A DNA stretch of 8,641 bases, taken from the NCBI GenBank assembly GCA_937901695.1, contig CALDJN010000314.1, forward strand, positions 1 to 8,641, read 5' to 3'. The position numbers were made by a program, and so were the translations under genes. Shown here in pieces: positions 1 to 6,345 of the stretch. The stretch comes from an uncultured Anaerocolumna sp. (GTDB lineage Bacteria > Bacillota > Clostridia > Lachnospirales > Lachnospiraceae). The notes under the pieces were generated by a model that was not told the DNA's origin, did not search any database, and saw only the letters and a list, made by a program, of their open reading frames with translations. The stretch's first letter is position 1, and the number at the start of each line of letters is the position of its first letter.

Positions 1-24
1 ATACCACAAAATGGCTTGAAAGGG

Positions 25-1557
25 TTATTTTTTTTTAGAACTTTTGACTGTGCAGAATTCATATAGCTTCGTATATTTCTCAGTTAAATATCTAACATAG
101 TAATCAGGGTTTAAAGGTTCATTCATCATATCCATTAATATTTCATTGGTATTCTTGGTAGCTCCATATTTATGAATATGCTCTTTTAAATATTCTCGGA
201 TTGGAGCCAGATTACCTTCTTCAAGATATTGACAGAATGGCATAATGGATACCATATGATAATATATTTGAGCGGCAATAGCGCTGCCGATGGCGTAGGA
301 TGGGAAATATCCTATATTACCACAAGCCCAGTGAATATCCTGTAGAATACCTTCTGAATCGGAAGGAGGCACCACGCCTAAATATTCTTTATACTTTTGA
401 TTCCATATATCAGGCAGTTCAGTGATTTTTGCTTCACCTGCAAATATCATTTTCTCAATTTCATATCGAATTATGATATGCAGGGAGTAAGTTAATTCAT
501 CTGCATCCGTACGAATTAGATTAGGAACGGATTTATTGATACCCTTAATGAAGGAATCTAAAGTGATATCCTTTAATTGTTCTGGGAAAGTATCTTTTAA
601 TTTTGAAAAAATAGGAATCCAGAAAGATTTACTTCTTCCTACGATATTTTCAAAAAATCTGGATTGGGATTCATGCATACCCATAGAAGCGCCCGTTCCC
701 ACCGGTGATAATGTTATGGCAGAATCCACATTCATTTCATATAAAGCATGGCCAGTTTCATGTATCACAGAAAATATGGCACTTTCCAAATTGTCTTCAA
801 AAAAATGATTGGTTATACGCACATCTTGATTATGTAATTTAGTTGTAAATGGATGAGCACTTTCTGCGATTACACCTTTTGATAAATCGAATCCAACATA
901 TTGACTTATAAAGCTGCAAAATTGTTTCTGCTTTTCTGTATCAAATGACTGATAATTAAATTCCTTCTTTATCCTATCATTTTTCTTAACGACTTCTTTT
1001 AAAAGTGGAACAATAGCAGATTTAACTTTGCCAAAGAATTCATCCAATTGTTTGGTATTAAAACCTTCTTCGTAATCATTTAAAAGTACATCGTATAAAT
1101 TTTGCCCCTCTTTTACACGATAGCCTGCAAACTTTTTATTATAATCCATGATTTCTTCCAAGTATGGTGCAAACACAGGGTAATTATGCTCCTGCTTTGC
1201 CTTTGTCCATATACCAGGTGCCTTTGCAATCAATTCTTGATAGGCTTGGTATTCCTCAGGCGGAATATGTTCCATTTCTTCATAGGTTTTCCTTAATTTT
1301 TTTACGATGGCTTTTTGATTAAAATCTAATTGTTCCTGCTCTTTTTCTTCACCTAATTTAGCCAGTAAGCTTTTTACATCCTCATTAATTAAGCTGTTAT
1401 AATATTCACTTGAAAGAATTCCAATACTTTTTGCAGTAAGTTCCATGGATTTTTCAGGCGCTAAAGTTTCAGAATCCCATTGAAATAATACAAGGGCAGT
1501 CTCTAAGGCAGTAGATTTATCTAAGTATTTCATTAGTTTTGAATATGTTTCACTCAT
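25..1557 (-). CDS. M32 family metallocarboxypeptidase (carboxypeptidase Taq type)
   Basis: This 510-residue cytosolic zinc carboxypeptidase removes C-terminal residues from peptides; M32 enzymes have broad specificity but generally do not cleave at proline. The zinc motif HETGH lies at residues 266-270 (H266 and H270 are ligands, E267 is the catalytic base). The M32 motif HESQSR at 295-300 supplies E296 as third ligand. Other family hallmarks are DVRIT (245-249), IRTDADELTY (348-357) and GYFPSYAIG (416-424). Length matches the usual roughly 500 residues, and no signal peptide or membrane segment is seen, so it is probably a cytoplasmic peptide-recycling enzyme. The start is supported by an AGAAAGGA ribosome binding site (1566-1573, minus strand) 8 nt upstream. 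The C-terminus ends in a lysine-rich KSSKKK tail. It is divergent from eno and appears monocistronic within the window; only 24 bases lie beyond its stop, with no clear terminator. It resembles Bacillus YpwA, but a specific symbol is not justified. Confidence 0.96.
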   Translation of the reverse strand: MSETYSKLMKYLDKSTALETALVLFQWDSETLAPEKSMELTAKSIGILSSEYYNSLINEDVKSLLAKLGEEKEQEQLDFNQKAIVKKLRKTYEEMEHIPPEEYQAYQELIAKAPGIWTKAKQEHNYPVFAPYLEEIMDYNKKFAGYRVKEGQNLYDVLLNDYEEGFNTKQLDEFFGKVKSAIVPLLKEVVKKNDRIKKEFNYQSFDTEKQKQFCSFISQYVGFDLSKGVIAESAHPFTTKLHNQDVRITNHFFEDNLESAIFSVIHETGHALYEMNVDSAITLSPVGTGASMGMHESQSRFFENIVGRSKSFWIPIFSKLKDTFPEQLKDITLDSFIKGINKSVPNLIRTDADELTYSLHIIIRYEIEKMIFAGEAKITELPDIWNQKYKEYLGVVPPSDSEGILQDIHWACGNIGYFPSYAIGSAIAAQIYYHMVSIMPFCQYLEEGNLAPIREYLKEHIHKYGATKNTNEILMDMMNEPLNPDYYVRYLTEKYTKLYEFCTVKSSKKK

Positions 1558-1597
1558 GATTATCGTCCTTTCTCTTTTATGGTAATTTTATGTGGAT

Positions 1598-1626
1598 AGT
1601 ATATCATCCGGTATATATAATAGCAA
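1598..1626 (-). promoter_or_regulatory. Sigma-A-type promoter of the M32 carboxypeptidase gene
   Basis: Read on the minus strand, a -35 box TTGCTA (1621-1626, 4 of 6 to consensus) is followed after 17 nt by a -10 box TATACT (1598-1603, 5 of 6). Transcription would begin near 1591, giving a leader of about 34 nt before the start codon at 1557. The spacing is ideal and the location fits; the call rests on motif matching only. Confidence 0.55.
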
Positions 1627-1699
1627 TGCATTAATTGTGCGAAAATTACAGAGCTAAAAGTTTGTATTCAAATAAATAATAATTTAATAAAAATTTAAT

Positions 1700-1728
1700 T
1701 ATACAATTCAGATATGAAATGGTATAAT
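1700..1728 (+). promoter_or_regulatory. Candidate extended -10 promoter for eno
   Basis: A perfect TATAAT at 1723-1728 is preceded directly by TGG (1720-1722), the TGn extended -10 element. A weak -35 TATACA (1700-1705, 4 of 6) lies 17 nt upstream, and the DNA before it is almost pure A and T, like an UP element. It points toward eno, with a predicted start near 1735, which implies an untranslated leader of about 340 nt. This is the best plus-strand promoter in the 1558-2075 gap. A closer alternative, TATACT at 2004-2009, has only a 3 of 6 -35 match. Confidence 0.6.
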
Positions 1729-1734
1729 ATTATT

Positions 1735-2075
1735 ACCAAAAGAAATACAGTCATAATCTTACATAACATAGTAATATGAAACTTGAAAGTTTATACATAT
1801 ATTATAAGAAAACAGTCTGACATATTAAAATCCTATTATTTTGCAAGTAATAGTTGATTAAAGCGTTAAAAGCCTCAAAATCATAAATGACAAATATATA
1901 TCCGCATTCGTTTCGCAACCTCCTTTGGCTTTTGGACTCTAGCCAATAATTTAATTATAAATATTTCATATTAAATAGTATGAATATGTTTCCATTCCAT
2001 GTTTATACTATATATGAGTTGGGTATATTGAAGCTGTTAATGAATGGAAATATTTAAAGAAAGAAGGAGAACATA
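1735..2075 (+). promoter_or_regulatory. Long, potentially structured 5' leader of eno
   Basis: No gene is visible in this stretch. Several complementary segments could fold in RNA. There is an 8-bp hairpin at 1833-1853 (CTATTATT with AGTAATAG, one G-U). UUAAAAGCC (1866-1874) can pair with GGCUUUUGG (1927-1935). An AT-rich dyad spans 1961-1987. A 12-bp stem joins 1986-1997 to 2042-2053, ending just before the ribosome binding site. CTCCTT (1920-1925) is complementary to the eno ribosome binding site AAGGAG (2064-2069). No known riboswitch consensus was recognised. The leader exists only if the promoter at 1700-1728 is used. Confidence 0.35.
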
Positions 2076-3383
2076 ATGATGAATCGTAATTTAACCATTG
2101 AAAAAGTTGTAGGTAGAGAAATATTAGATTCCAGAGGTAATCCTACTGTGGAAGTAGAAGTCGTTTTAGCGGATGGTAACATTGGAAGAGCATCTGTTCC
2201 ATCAGGAGCATCTACGGGTGCCTTTGAAGCGGTAGAATTAAGAGATAATGATAAAAATAGATATTTAGGAAATGGTGTTTTAAAAGCTGTTGAAAATGTA
2301 AATACAATAATAGCAAAAACCATAGTTGGCATGAATGCTTTAAACCAAGTAGAAATAGATAGAAAAATGATAGAGGCAGACGGAACCCATAACAAGGGAC
2401 GTTTGGGAGCAAATGCAATATTAGGAGCATCTTTAGCTGTTGCAAAAGCTGCAGCAGAAGCTGTACAGTTACCTTTATATCAATATATTGGCGGTGTAAA
2501 TGCAAAAATTCTGCCGGTTCCTATGATGAATATTATTAATGGCGGCAAGCATGCAGACTCTAGTTTAAACATACAGGAATTTATGATTATGCCAGTAGGA
2601 GCTCCTACATTTGGAGAAGGTTTGGAATGGAGTACTACCGTTTTCCATACATTAAAGAAATTGCTAAAATCTGATGGATATGTAACTGCAGTAGGTGATG
2701 AAGGTGGATTTGCACCAAAGTTTGGCAGTGATGAAGAAGCACTGGCATATATTGTGAAAGCAATTGAAGCTGCCGGATATAAACCTGGTGATGATTTTTA
2801 TATAGCAATGGACGTTGCTTCTACTGAAATGTATGATGAAGCCAAAAAAGCCGGAAGAGAAGGAGAGTATTTATTCTGGAAATCTGGTGAATTTAAAACA
2901 GTAGATACAATGATTGACTATTTAGAAGATTTATGTAATCGTTATCCAATCAGATCCATAGAGGATGGATTAGCAGAAGAAGATTTTGAGGGTTGGAAGA
3001 AACTAACTGACAGATTAGGAAACAGAATTCAGTTAGTAGGTGACGATTTATTTGTTACGAATACAAAGAGAATCTCAAAAGGTATTGAAATGGGAATCTC
3101 CAATTCCGTATTAATTAAATTTAATCAGATTGGAACTTTAACTGAAACCTTAGAGGCTATCGAAATGGCTAAGAATAATGGCTGGACAGCTATTGTATCT
3201 CACAGGTCAGGTGAAACAGAAGATGTAACCTTAGCAGATATTGCAGTAGCAACTAATGCAGGCCAGATAAAAACAGGTGCTCCATCCAGAAGCGACCGTG
3301 TAGCAAAATACAATCGTTTACTTCGTATAGAGCATCAGCTTGGTGGAGTTGCTGAATACCTGGGTAAAAAAGCATTTAAATAA
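2076..3383 (+). CDS. eno: Enolase (phosphopyruvate hydratase)
   Basis: Enolase interconverts 2-phosphoglycerate and phosphoenolpyruvate with water loss in glycolysis and gluconeogenesis; it is a cytosolic Mg2+ enzyme. The 435-residue protein is full length. The N-terminal domain carries GREILDSRGNPTVEVEV (13-29) and the mobile-loop SGAST (43-47). The barrel domain keeps H159, E168 and E209, the metal ligands D246, E296 and D323, the catalytic base K348 and K399, and the SHRSGE loop (375-380). The C-terminal signature reads LIKFNQIGTLTETLEA, with phenylalanine where valine is frequent, a mild variation. AAGGAG at 2064-2069 lies 6 nt before the first of two adjacent ATG codons (2076 and 2079); either could initiate. 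It stands alone rather than in a glycolytic operon within this window. Downstream it converges with a small minus-strand gene across a palindromic repeat. Confidence 0.99.
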   Translation: MMNRNLTIEKVVGREILDSRGNPTVEVEVVLADGNIGRASVPSGASTGAFEAVELRDNDKNRYLGNGVLKAVENVNTIIAKTIVGMNALNQVEIDRKMIEADGTHNKGRLGANAILGASLAVAKAAAEAVQLPLYQYIGGVNAKILPVPMMNIINGGKHADSSLNIQEFMIMPVGAPTFGEGLEWSTTVFHTLKKLLKSDGYVTAVGDEGGFAPKFGSDEEALAYIVKAIEAAGYKPGDDFYIAMDVASTEMYDEAKKAGREGEYLFWKSGEFKTVDTMIDYLEDLCNRYPIRSIEDGLAEEDFEGWKKLTDRLGNRIQLVGDDLFVTNTKRISKGIEMGISNSVLIKFNQIGTLTETLEAIEMAKNNGWTAIVSHRSGETEDVTLADIAVATNAGQIKTGAPSRSDRVAKYNRLLRIEHQLGGVAEYLGKKAFK

Positions 3384-3396
3384 AAATGCCATGCGG

Positions 3397-3642
3397 AGCT
3401 AATTTTGTCACTCCAAGCTAATTTTGTCATTGCTATAAAAGCATGTCATTCTGAGCAAAATTCAACGAAGTTGAATTTTCGAAGAATCCCTTTCGTTCAT
3501 GGTGATGCTATTTAGTATTATAATTCTGAGCCCAAAGGGCGAAGAATCTCACCTTAAAATGGGATTCTTCGCCCTTTGGGCTCAGAATGACAAAACCTGT
3601 TCGGAATGACAAAACCTGCTCAGAATGACAGTTTTGCAACAG
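3397..3642. repeat. Composite palindromic intergenic repeat element
   Basis: This non-coding block fills the space between convergent genes. It starts with a tandem 14-nt repeat AGCTAATTTTGTCA (3397-3410 and 3416-3429, period 19). Next comes GTCATTCTGAGC (3445-3456), followed by a perfect 10-bp hairpin (3457-3466 with 3470-3479, loop GAA) and CGAAGAATC (3480-3488). The same unit recurs at 3523-3548 and inverted at 3563-3588. The right side has GAATGACAAAACCTG twice (3585-3599 and 3604-3618, period 19), then GCTCAGAATGACA (3618-3630) and AGTTTTGCAACAG (3630-3642). The unit resembles the GTCATTCTGAG...GAAGAATC REP-like palindromes I recall from many bacterial genomes; that likeness is from memory. 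No transposase is present, so it is at most a non-autonomous element. Confidence 0.85.
3523..3588. terminator. 29-bp perfect-stem hairpin, possible bidirectional terminator or mRNA 3' barrier
   Basis: Bases 3523-3551 pair with 3560-3588 (28 Watson-Crick pairs and one G-U), leaving an 8-nt loop. Each arm also contains its own small palindrome, GCCCAAAGGGC (3530-3540) and GCCCTTTGGGC (3571-3581), so two separate small hairpins are an alternative fold. The hairpin sits 140 nt after the eno stop and about 70 nt beyond the stop of the converging small gene. No T-tract follows on either strand, so classical intrinsic termination is doubtful; blocking 3' exonucleases is an alternative role. Confidence 0.5.
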
Positions 3643-3659
3643 TAACATATCTTTTACTA

Positions 3660-3854
3660 TTAAATTTTCTTTGGTTCCCCAAGCTTATATGTAGAAGATT
3701 TAATAACATTACCGCTATATAATCTAATTGAATCTTTATTGCATAAAGAAATGTCTTTTACATATGGAATCTTATCGTACATAATAAATAAATCCTCTAA
3801 AGATGCGTCATAAGGTCCTTTATCTTTTAATTTTCTAAGTTCTTCTTTTGTCAT
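3660..3854 (-). CDS. Small hypothetical protein, 64 residues
   Basis: I do not recognise this protein. It is short, hydrophilic and rich in lysine, aspartate and leucine. The N-terminal half (MTKEELRKLKDKG, then a segment through residue 30) looks helical. The C-terminal half is more beta-like and ends in GEPKKI. It has no membrane segment, no signal peptide and a single cysteine (near residue 38). Evidence that it is real: a GGGGG ribosome binding site (3860-3864, read on minus) 5 nt before the ATG, a promoter-like pair at 3974-4002 on the same strand, and a long gap with no competing gene. It converges with eno across the repeat element and is divergent from the opp operon. It could be an independent small protein, a remnant of a longer gene, or a chance frame; codon use resembles the neighbours. 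Confidence 0.55.
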   Translation of the reverse strand: MTKEELRKLKDKGPYDASLEDLFIMYDKIPYVKDISLCNKDSIRLYSGNVIKSSTYKLGEPKKI

Positions 3855-3924
3855 TTAAATCCCCCAATCTTACTATGCATTCATCTGCGCTTTTAGTATT
3901 AGTTATTTTGATAGAAGATGGTGC

Positions 3925-3948
3925 AAATATGTTTATACAAACATATTT
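3925..3948. promoter_or_regulatory. Perfect 10-bp dyad upstream of the small gene
   Basis: AAATATGTTT (3925-3934) and AAACATATTT (3939-3948) form a perfect inverted repeat around a 4-nt centre. It lies about 20 nt downstream of the predicted minus-strand transcription start and about 70 nt before the small gene's ATG. It could be an operator for a dimeric regulator (roadblock position) or a 5' RNA hairpin. The pattern is certain; the role is inferred. Confidence 0.5.
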
Positions 3949-3973
3949 ACAATAATTATTTTACTTATTTTAA

Positions 3974-4002
3974 ATTGTACCATAATATTTGCATAATTGC
4001 AA
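3974..4002 (-). promoter_or_regulatory. Candidate promoter of the small hypothetical gene
   Basis: On the minus strand a -35 box TTGCAA (3997-4002, 4 of 6) is spaced 17 nt from a -10 box TACAAT (3974-3979, 5 of 6), which is preceded by TGG, an extended -10. The predicted start is near 3967, giving a leader of about 110 nt that contains the 3925-3948 dyad. A short dyad, TTTGCA and TGCAAA (3989-3994 and 3998-4003), overlaps the -35 region. Confidence 0.5.
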
Positions 4003-4084
4003 AAAAATAAAAACCATTAATTGTAATATTTATATAAATTTTTTTGGTAATGTCTAGCAATTGATGATTTTTTGGTATTTTCTA

Positions 4085-4113
4085 TTGACTTTCTGTTTTG
4101 AAAAAGTTATTAT
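4085..4113 (+). promoter_or_regulatory. Sigma-A-type promoter of the opp operon
   Basis: TTGACT (4085-4090, 5 of 6 to TTGACA) is followed after exactly 17 nt by TATTAT (4108-4113, 5 of 6 to TATAAT). Transcription would start near 4120, giving a leader of about 260 nt before oppB. This is the best-matched conventional promoter in the window and is divergent from the minus-strand promoter at 3974-4002. Confidence 0.65.
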
Positions 4114-4119
4114 TTATAC

Positions 4120-4379
4120 TCATAAGTATAATTATTTATGCAATACATGTTTATGTATTGGATTAATTTTTTGATAGAGCTACTAAAGATACCTGTTGCT
4201 TTGTAATAAAAGCAATATATTTTTATTGAACGTGTGTATACATGTATTTTTTTAAACTCATAATGTCGAATTATGTCGAATAAGGTAAATGCAGGTAACA
4301 TGTGGTCCAAAAAAATTATTGGATAAAAGCTATCCTTCACGTAGTTGTACACAAAAATAATAAAAGGTAGGTTGAAAAT
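4120..4379 (+). promoter_or_regulatory. Opp operon leader with hairpins and short repeats
   Basis: No convincing gene lies here. A perfect 8-bp hairpin (4141-4148 with 4153-4160) is followed by six T residues (4167-4172). A second 7-bp hairpin (TTGCTTT 4196-4202 with AAAGCAA 4209-4215) is followed by a T-rich stretch (4216-4227). A palindrome ATACATGTAT (4238-4247) runs into seven T residues. All three look like weak terminators, but the stems are AT-rich. ATGTCGAAT is repeated at 4263-4271 and 4273-4281. Near oppB, TCCAA (4306-4310) can pair with TTGGA (4319-4323), while GGATA (4321-4325) can instead pair with TATCC (4331-4335); the two pairings exclude each other. Attenuation or repressor binding is possible but unproven, and no known riboswitch was recognised. 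Confidence 0.4.
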
Positions 4380-5306
4380 ATGGGTAAGTATATTGTTAAG
4401 CGAGTTGGAGCTGCATTATTTACAATCTTTATTGCAGCGACAATAACATTTTTTATCATGAATCTGGTTCCAGGTGATCCATTTATGAGTGATAAAGCAC
4501 CGAGTGAAGAAGTGAAAAAAGCTTTGGAAGTGAAGTATGGGTTAGATAAACCTTTGATTGTTCAATACAAGAATTATATGGTGAACTTATTAAAAGGTGA
4601 TTTTGGAGTAAGTTATAAACTGCAAAAGAACAGACAAATCGTTGATATTATAAAAGAATCCTTCCCAACTTCAGCAAAATTAGGAGCATATGCCATTCTT
4701 TTTGCTGTGACATTTGGTATACCCCTTGGCTGTATTGCAGCATTAAAGAGAAATAAATGGGTGGATAATGTAATTCGTGTATTATCTACACTTGGAATTT
4801 CTATTCCAGGGTTCGTAGTAGCTACAACCACCATGATTATATTTACAGTTAATTTAAAGTGGCTGCCGACTTCCGGTTTAAATGGACCTTCTAGTTACAT
4901 TCTGCCTGTGTTTACATTAGGTTTCTATCCAATGTGTTATATTGCAAGATTAATGCGCTCCAGCATGTTAGAATCACTTAGTCAAGACTATATCAGAACT
5001 GCAAAAGCAAAAGGTATGAGTAATTTTATTATAACATTTAAACATGCATTAAGAAACTCCTTGATTCCTGTTATTACGTACTTGGGGCCAATGATTGCCG
5101 GCGTATTAACCGGTGGTTTTGTAGTAGAACAAGTTTTCAACATTCCTGGTTTAGGCAGATATTTCGTAAAAGCTTTAAATGGCAGAGATTATATGGTTAT
5201 TATGGGTACAACAATATTTTTAGCAACTTTAATTATTTTAATGAACCTTGTTTGTGATTTGCTATATAAGATTGTAGACCCAAGAATTAAGCTTGGTGAA
5301 GAATAA
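4380..5306 (+). CDS. oppB: Oligopeptide ABC importer permease OppB
   Basis: This 308-residue inner-membrane permease is one of the two channel-forming subunits of a peptide importer of the Opp/Dpp family. It has an N-terminal membrane helix (about 9-29) followed by VPGDPF (30-35), typical of OppB/DppB. A periplasmic-side segment runs to about residue 100. Five further hydrophobic helices lie near 101-121, 136-157, 175-192, 230-251 and 276-295. The EAA-like coupling loop DYIRTAKAKGMSNF (203-216), which contacts the ATPases, is intact. Its length is normal. It is the first gene of the oppBCDF operon, with a modest AAGGTAGG ribosome binding site just upstream, and oppC follows after 17 nt. The sequence cannot separate oligopeptide, dipeptide or nickel specificity; that depends largely on the binding protein. 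Confidence 0.93.
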   Translation: MGKYIVKRVGAALFTIFIAATITFFIMNLVPGDPFMSDKAPSEEVKKALEVKYGLDKPLIVQYKNYMVNLLKGDFGVSYKLQKNRQIVDIIKESFPTSAKLGAYAILFAVTFGIPLGCIAALKRNKWVDNVIRVLSTLGISIPGFVVATTTMIIFTVNLKWLPTSGLNGPSSYILPVFTLGFYPMCYIARLMRSSMLESLSQDYIRTAKAKGMSNFIITFKHALRNSLIPVITYLGPMIAGVLTGGFVVEQVFNIPGLGRYFVKALNGRDYMVIMGTTIFLATLIILMNLVCDLLYKIVDPRIKLGEE

Positions 5307-5323
5307 TAGGAGGAGAAAGAATA

Positions 5324-6334
5324 ATGAAGCTACAAAAAAATACTTTATTAAGTTTGCAGATGAAATTATCTCCGGAAGATTTTGAGCCTGCTACTAAGTC
5401 AGAACAAGAAGATTTAAATAAATTAACGGCAAATACAAGTTACTGGAAAGATGCTTGGAGAAGGCTAAAACAAAATAAAATAGCCATGATTTCTTTAATT
5501 GTAATTATTTTATTTATATTATTTGCCTTTGTTGGACCAACTTTTTCACCTTACACTTATGACCAGCAGGTAAGAGGTGACGAAAACATGAGACCATGTC
5601 TAAAACATCTCTTTGGAACAGACCAATTGGGACGTGATTTGTTAGTTCGTGTAATGGTAGGATCTAGAATATCATTAATCATTGGTGTAGGTTCTGCATT
5701 AATTGTATTGGTTATCGGTTCTTTGTATGGTTCCATAGCCGGTTTATTAGGCGGTATGACAGATAATATTATGATGCGTATTGTTGAAATTATCTATTCT
5801 GTACCGGATATACTAGTTATTATCCTTTTACAAATTGTTATTAAAGATCCACTTCAAAAGGCATTTGACTCAGGAGCTTTATTCGGTGGACTTCAAAAAC
5901 TTGGTCCTGGTATCGTAGCTATCTTTATCGTATACGGCTTATTATACTGGGTAGGTATGGCAAGAATCGTCAGAGGACAAGTATTACAATTAAAACAAAT
6001 GGAATATATCAATGCGGCTACAGCATTAGGAGCTAATAATAAACGATTGATTTTAAAGCATTTATTACCAAACTGTATTGGCACATTAATTATTACAACG
6101 ATGCTTCAGATTCCATCTGCAATCTTTACAGAAGCCTTCCTAAGTTTCTTAGGTTTAGGTGTATCTGCTCCTATGGCAAGTTTGGGAAGTTTAGCATCAG
6201 AAGCATTAAATGGTGTTCAGTCTTATCCTTATCGTTTATTATTCCCGGCACTTGCTATTAGTATTATCATATTAGCATTTAACTTATTTGGTGATGGTCT
6301 TCGTGACGCACTAGATCCAAAAATGAAAAAGTAG
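5324..6334 (+). CDS. oppC: Oligopeptide ABC importer permease OppC
   Basis: This 336-residue permease is the partner of OppB. A cytoplasmic N-terminal region contains the family segment YWKDAWRRLKQNKIAM (40-55), followed by a first membrane helix (about 54-74). The conserved FGTDQLGRD (97-105) precedes the transmembrane domain, with helices near 115-141, 150-172, 197-217, 252-272 and 305-322. The EAA loop is EYINAATALGANNKRLILKHLLPN-like (from 227), and the typical DGLRDALDPKMKK ends the protein (324-336). The start is set by AGGAGG (5308-5313) 10 nt upstream; the internal ATG at codon 13 has no comparable site. The first 12 residues look like an extra extension before MKLSPEDF. A polar insert (172-196) separates two helices. 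The stop codon overlaps the ribosome binding site of oppD, which indicates coupled translation. Confidence 0.94.
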   Translation: MKLQKNTLLSLQMKLSPEDFEPATKSEQEDLNKLTANTSYWKDAWRRLKQNKIAMISLIVIILFILFAFVGPTFSPYTYDQQVRGDENMRPCLKHLFGTDQLGRDLLVRVMVGSRISLIIGVGSALIVLVIGSLYGSIAGLLGGMTDNIMMRIVEIIYSVPDILVIILLQIVIKDPLQKAFDSGALFGGLQKLGPGIVAIFIVYGLLYWVGMARIVRGQVLQLKQMEYINAATALGANNKRLILKHLLPNCIGTLIITTMLQIPSAIFTEAFLSFLGLGVSAPMASLGSLASEALNGVQSYPYRLLFPALAISIIILAFNLFGDGLRDALDPKMKK

Positions 6335-6340
6335 GAGGTG
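6333..6340 (+). promoter_or_regulatory. oppD ribosome binding site overlapping the oppC stop
   Basis: AGGAGGTG begins inside the TAG stop codon of oppC and ends 5 nt before the oppD ATG. It is a near-perfect anti-16S match. Ribosomes finishing oppC arrive on the oppD initiation site, which favours coupled synthesis of subunits. Confidence 0.85.
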
Positions 6341-6345
6341 GGAAC

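Noticed and set aside
1881..1926. Tiny minus-strand frame (8 codons from 1907) behind a perfect AAAGGAGG site
   Set aside because: The ribosome-binding-like sequence is striking, but the frame is only eight codons and 11 nt from the site, with no supporting promoter or conservation evidence.
2054..2505. Two minus-strand open frames overlapping the start of eno
   Set aside because: They lie entirely antisense to a full-length, highly conserved enolase, have low-complexity hydrophobic translations and lack ribosome binding sites.
3372..3389. Intrinsic terminator at the eno stop (GCATTT with AAATGC)
   Set aside because: The stem is only 6 bp, encloses the stop codon and has no T-tract after it.
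3397..3642. CRISPR-like array, because of the 19-nt period repeats
   Set aside because: There are only two copies per flank, the repeats are short with no unique spacers between them, and no cas gene is present; palindromic repeat units explain it better.
4110..4352. 80-residue minus-strand frame across the opp leader
   Set aside because: It runs through the opp promoter and leader hairpins, is rich in Tyr, Ile and Lys as expected from AT-rich DNA, and has no convincing family features.
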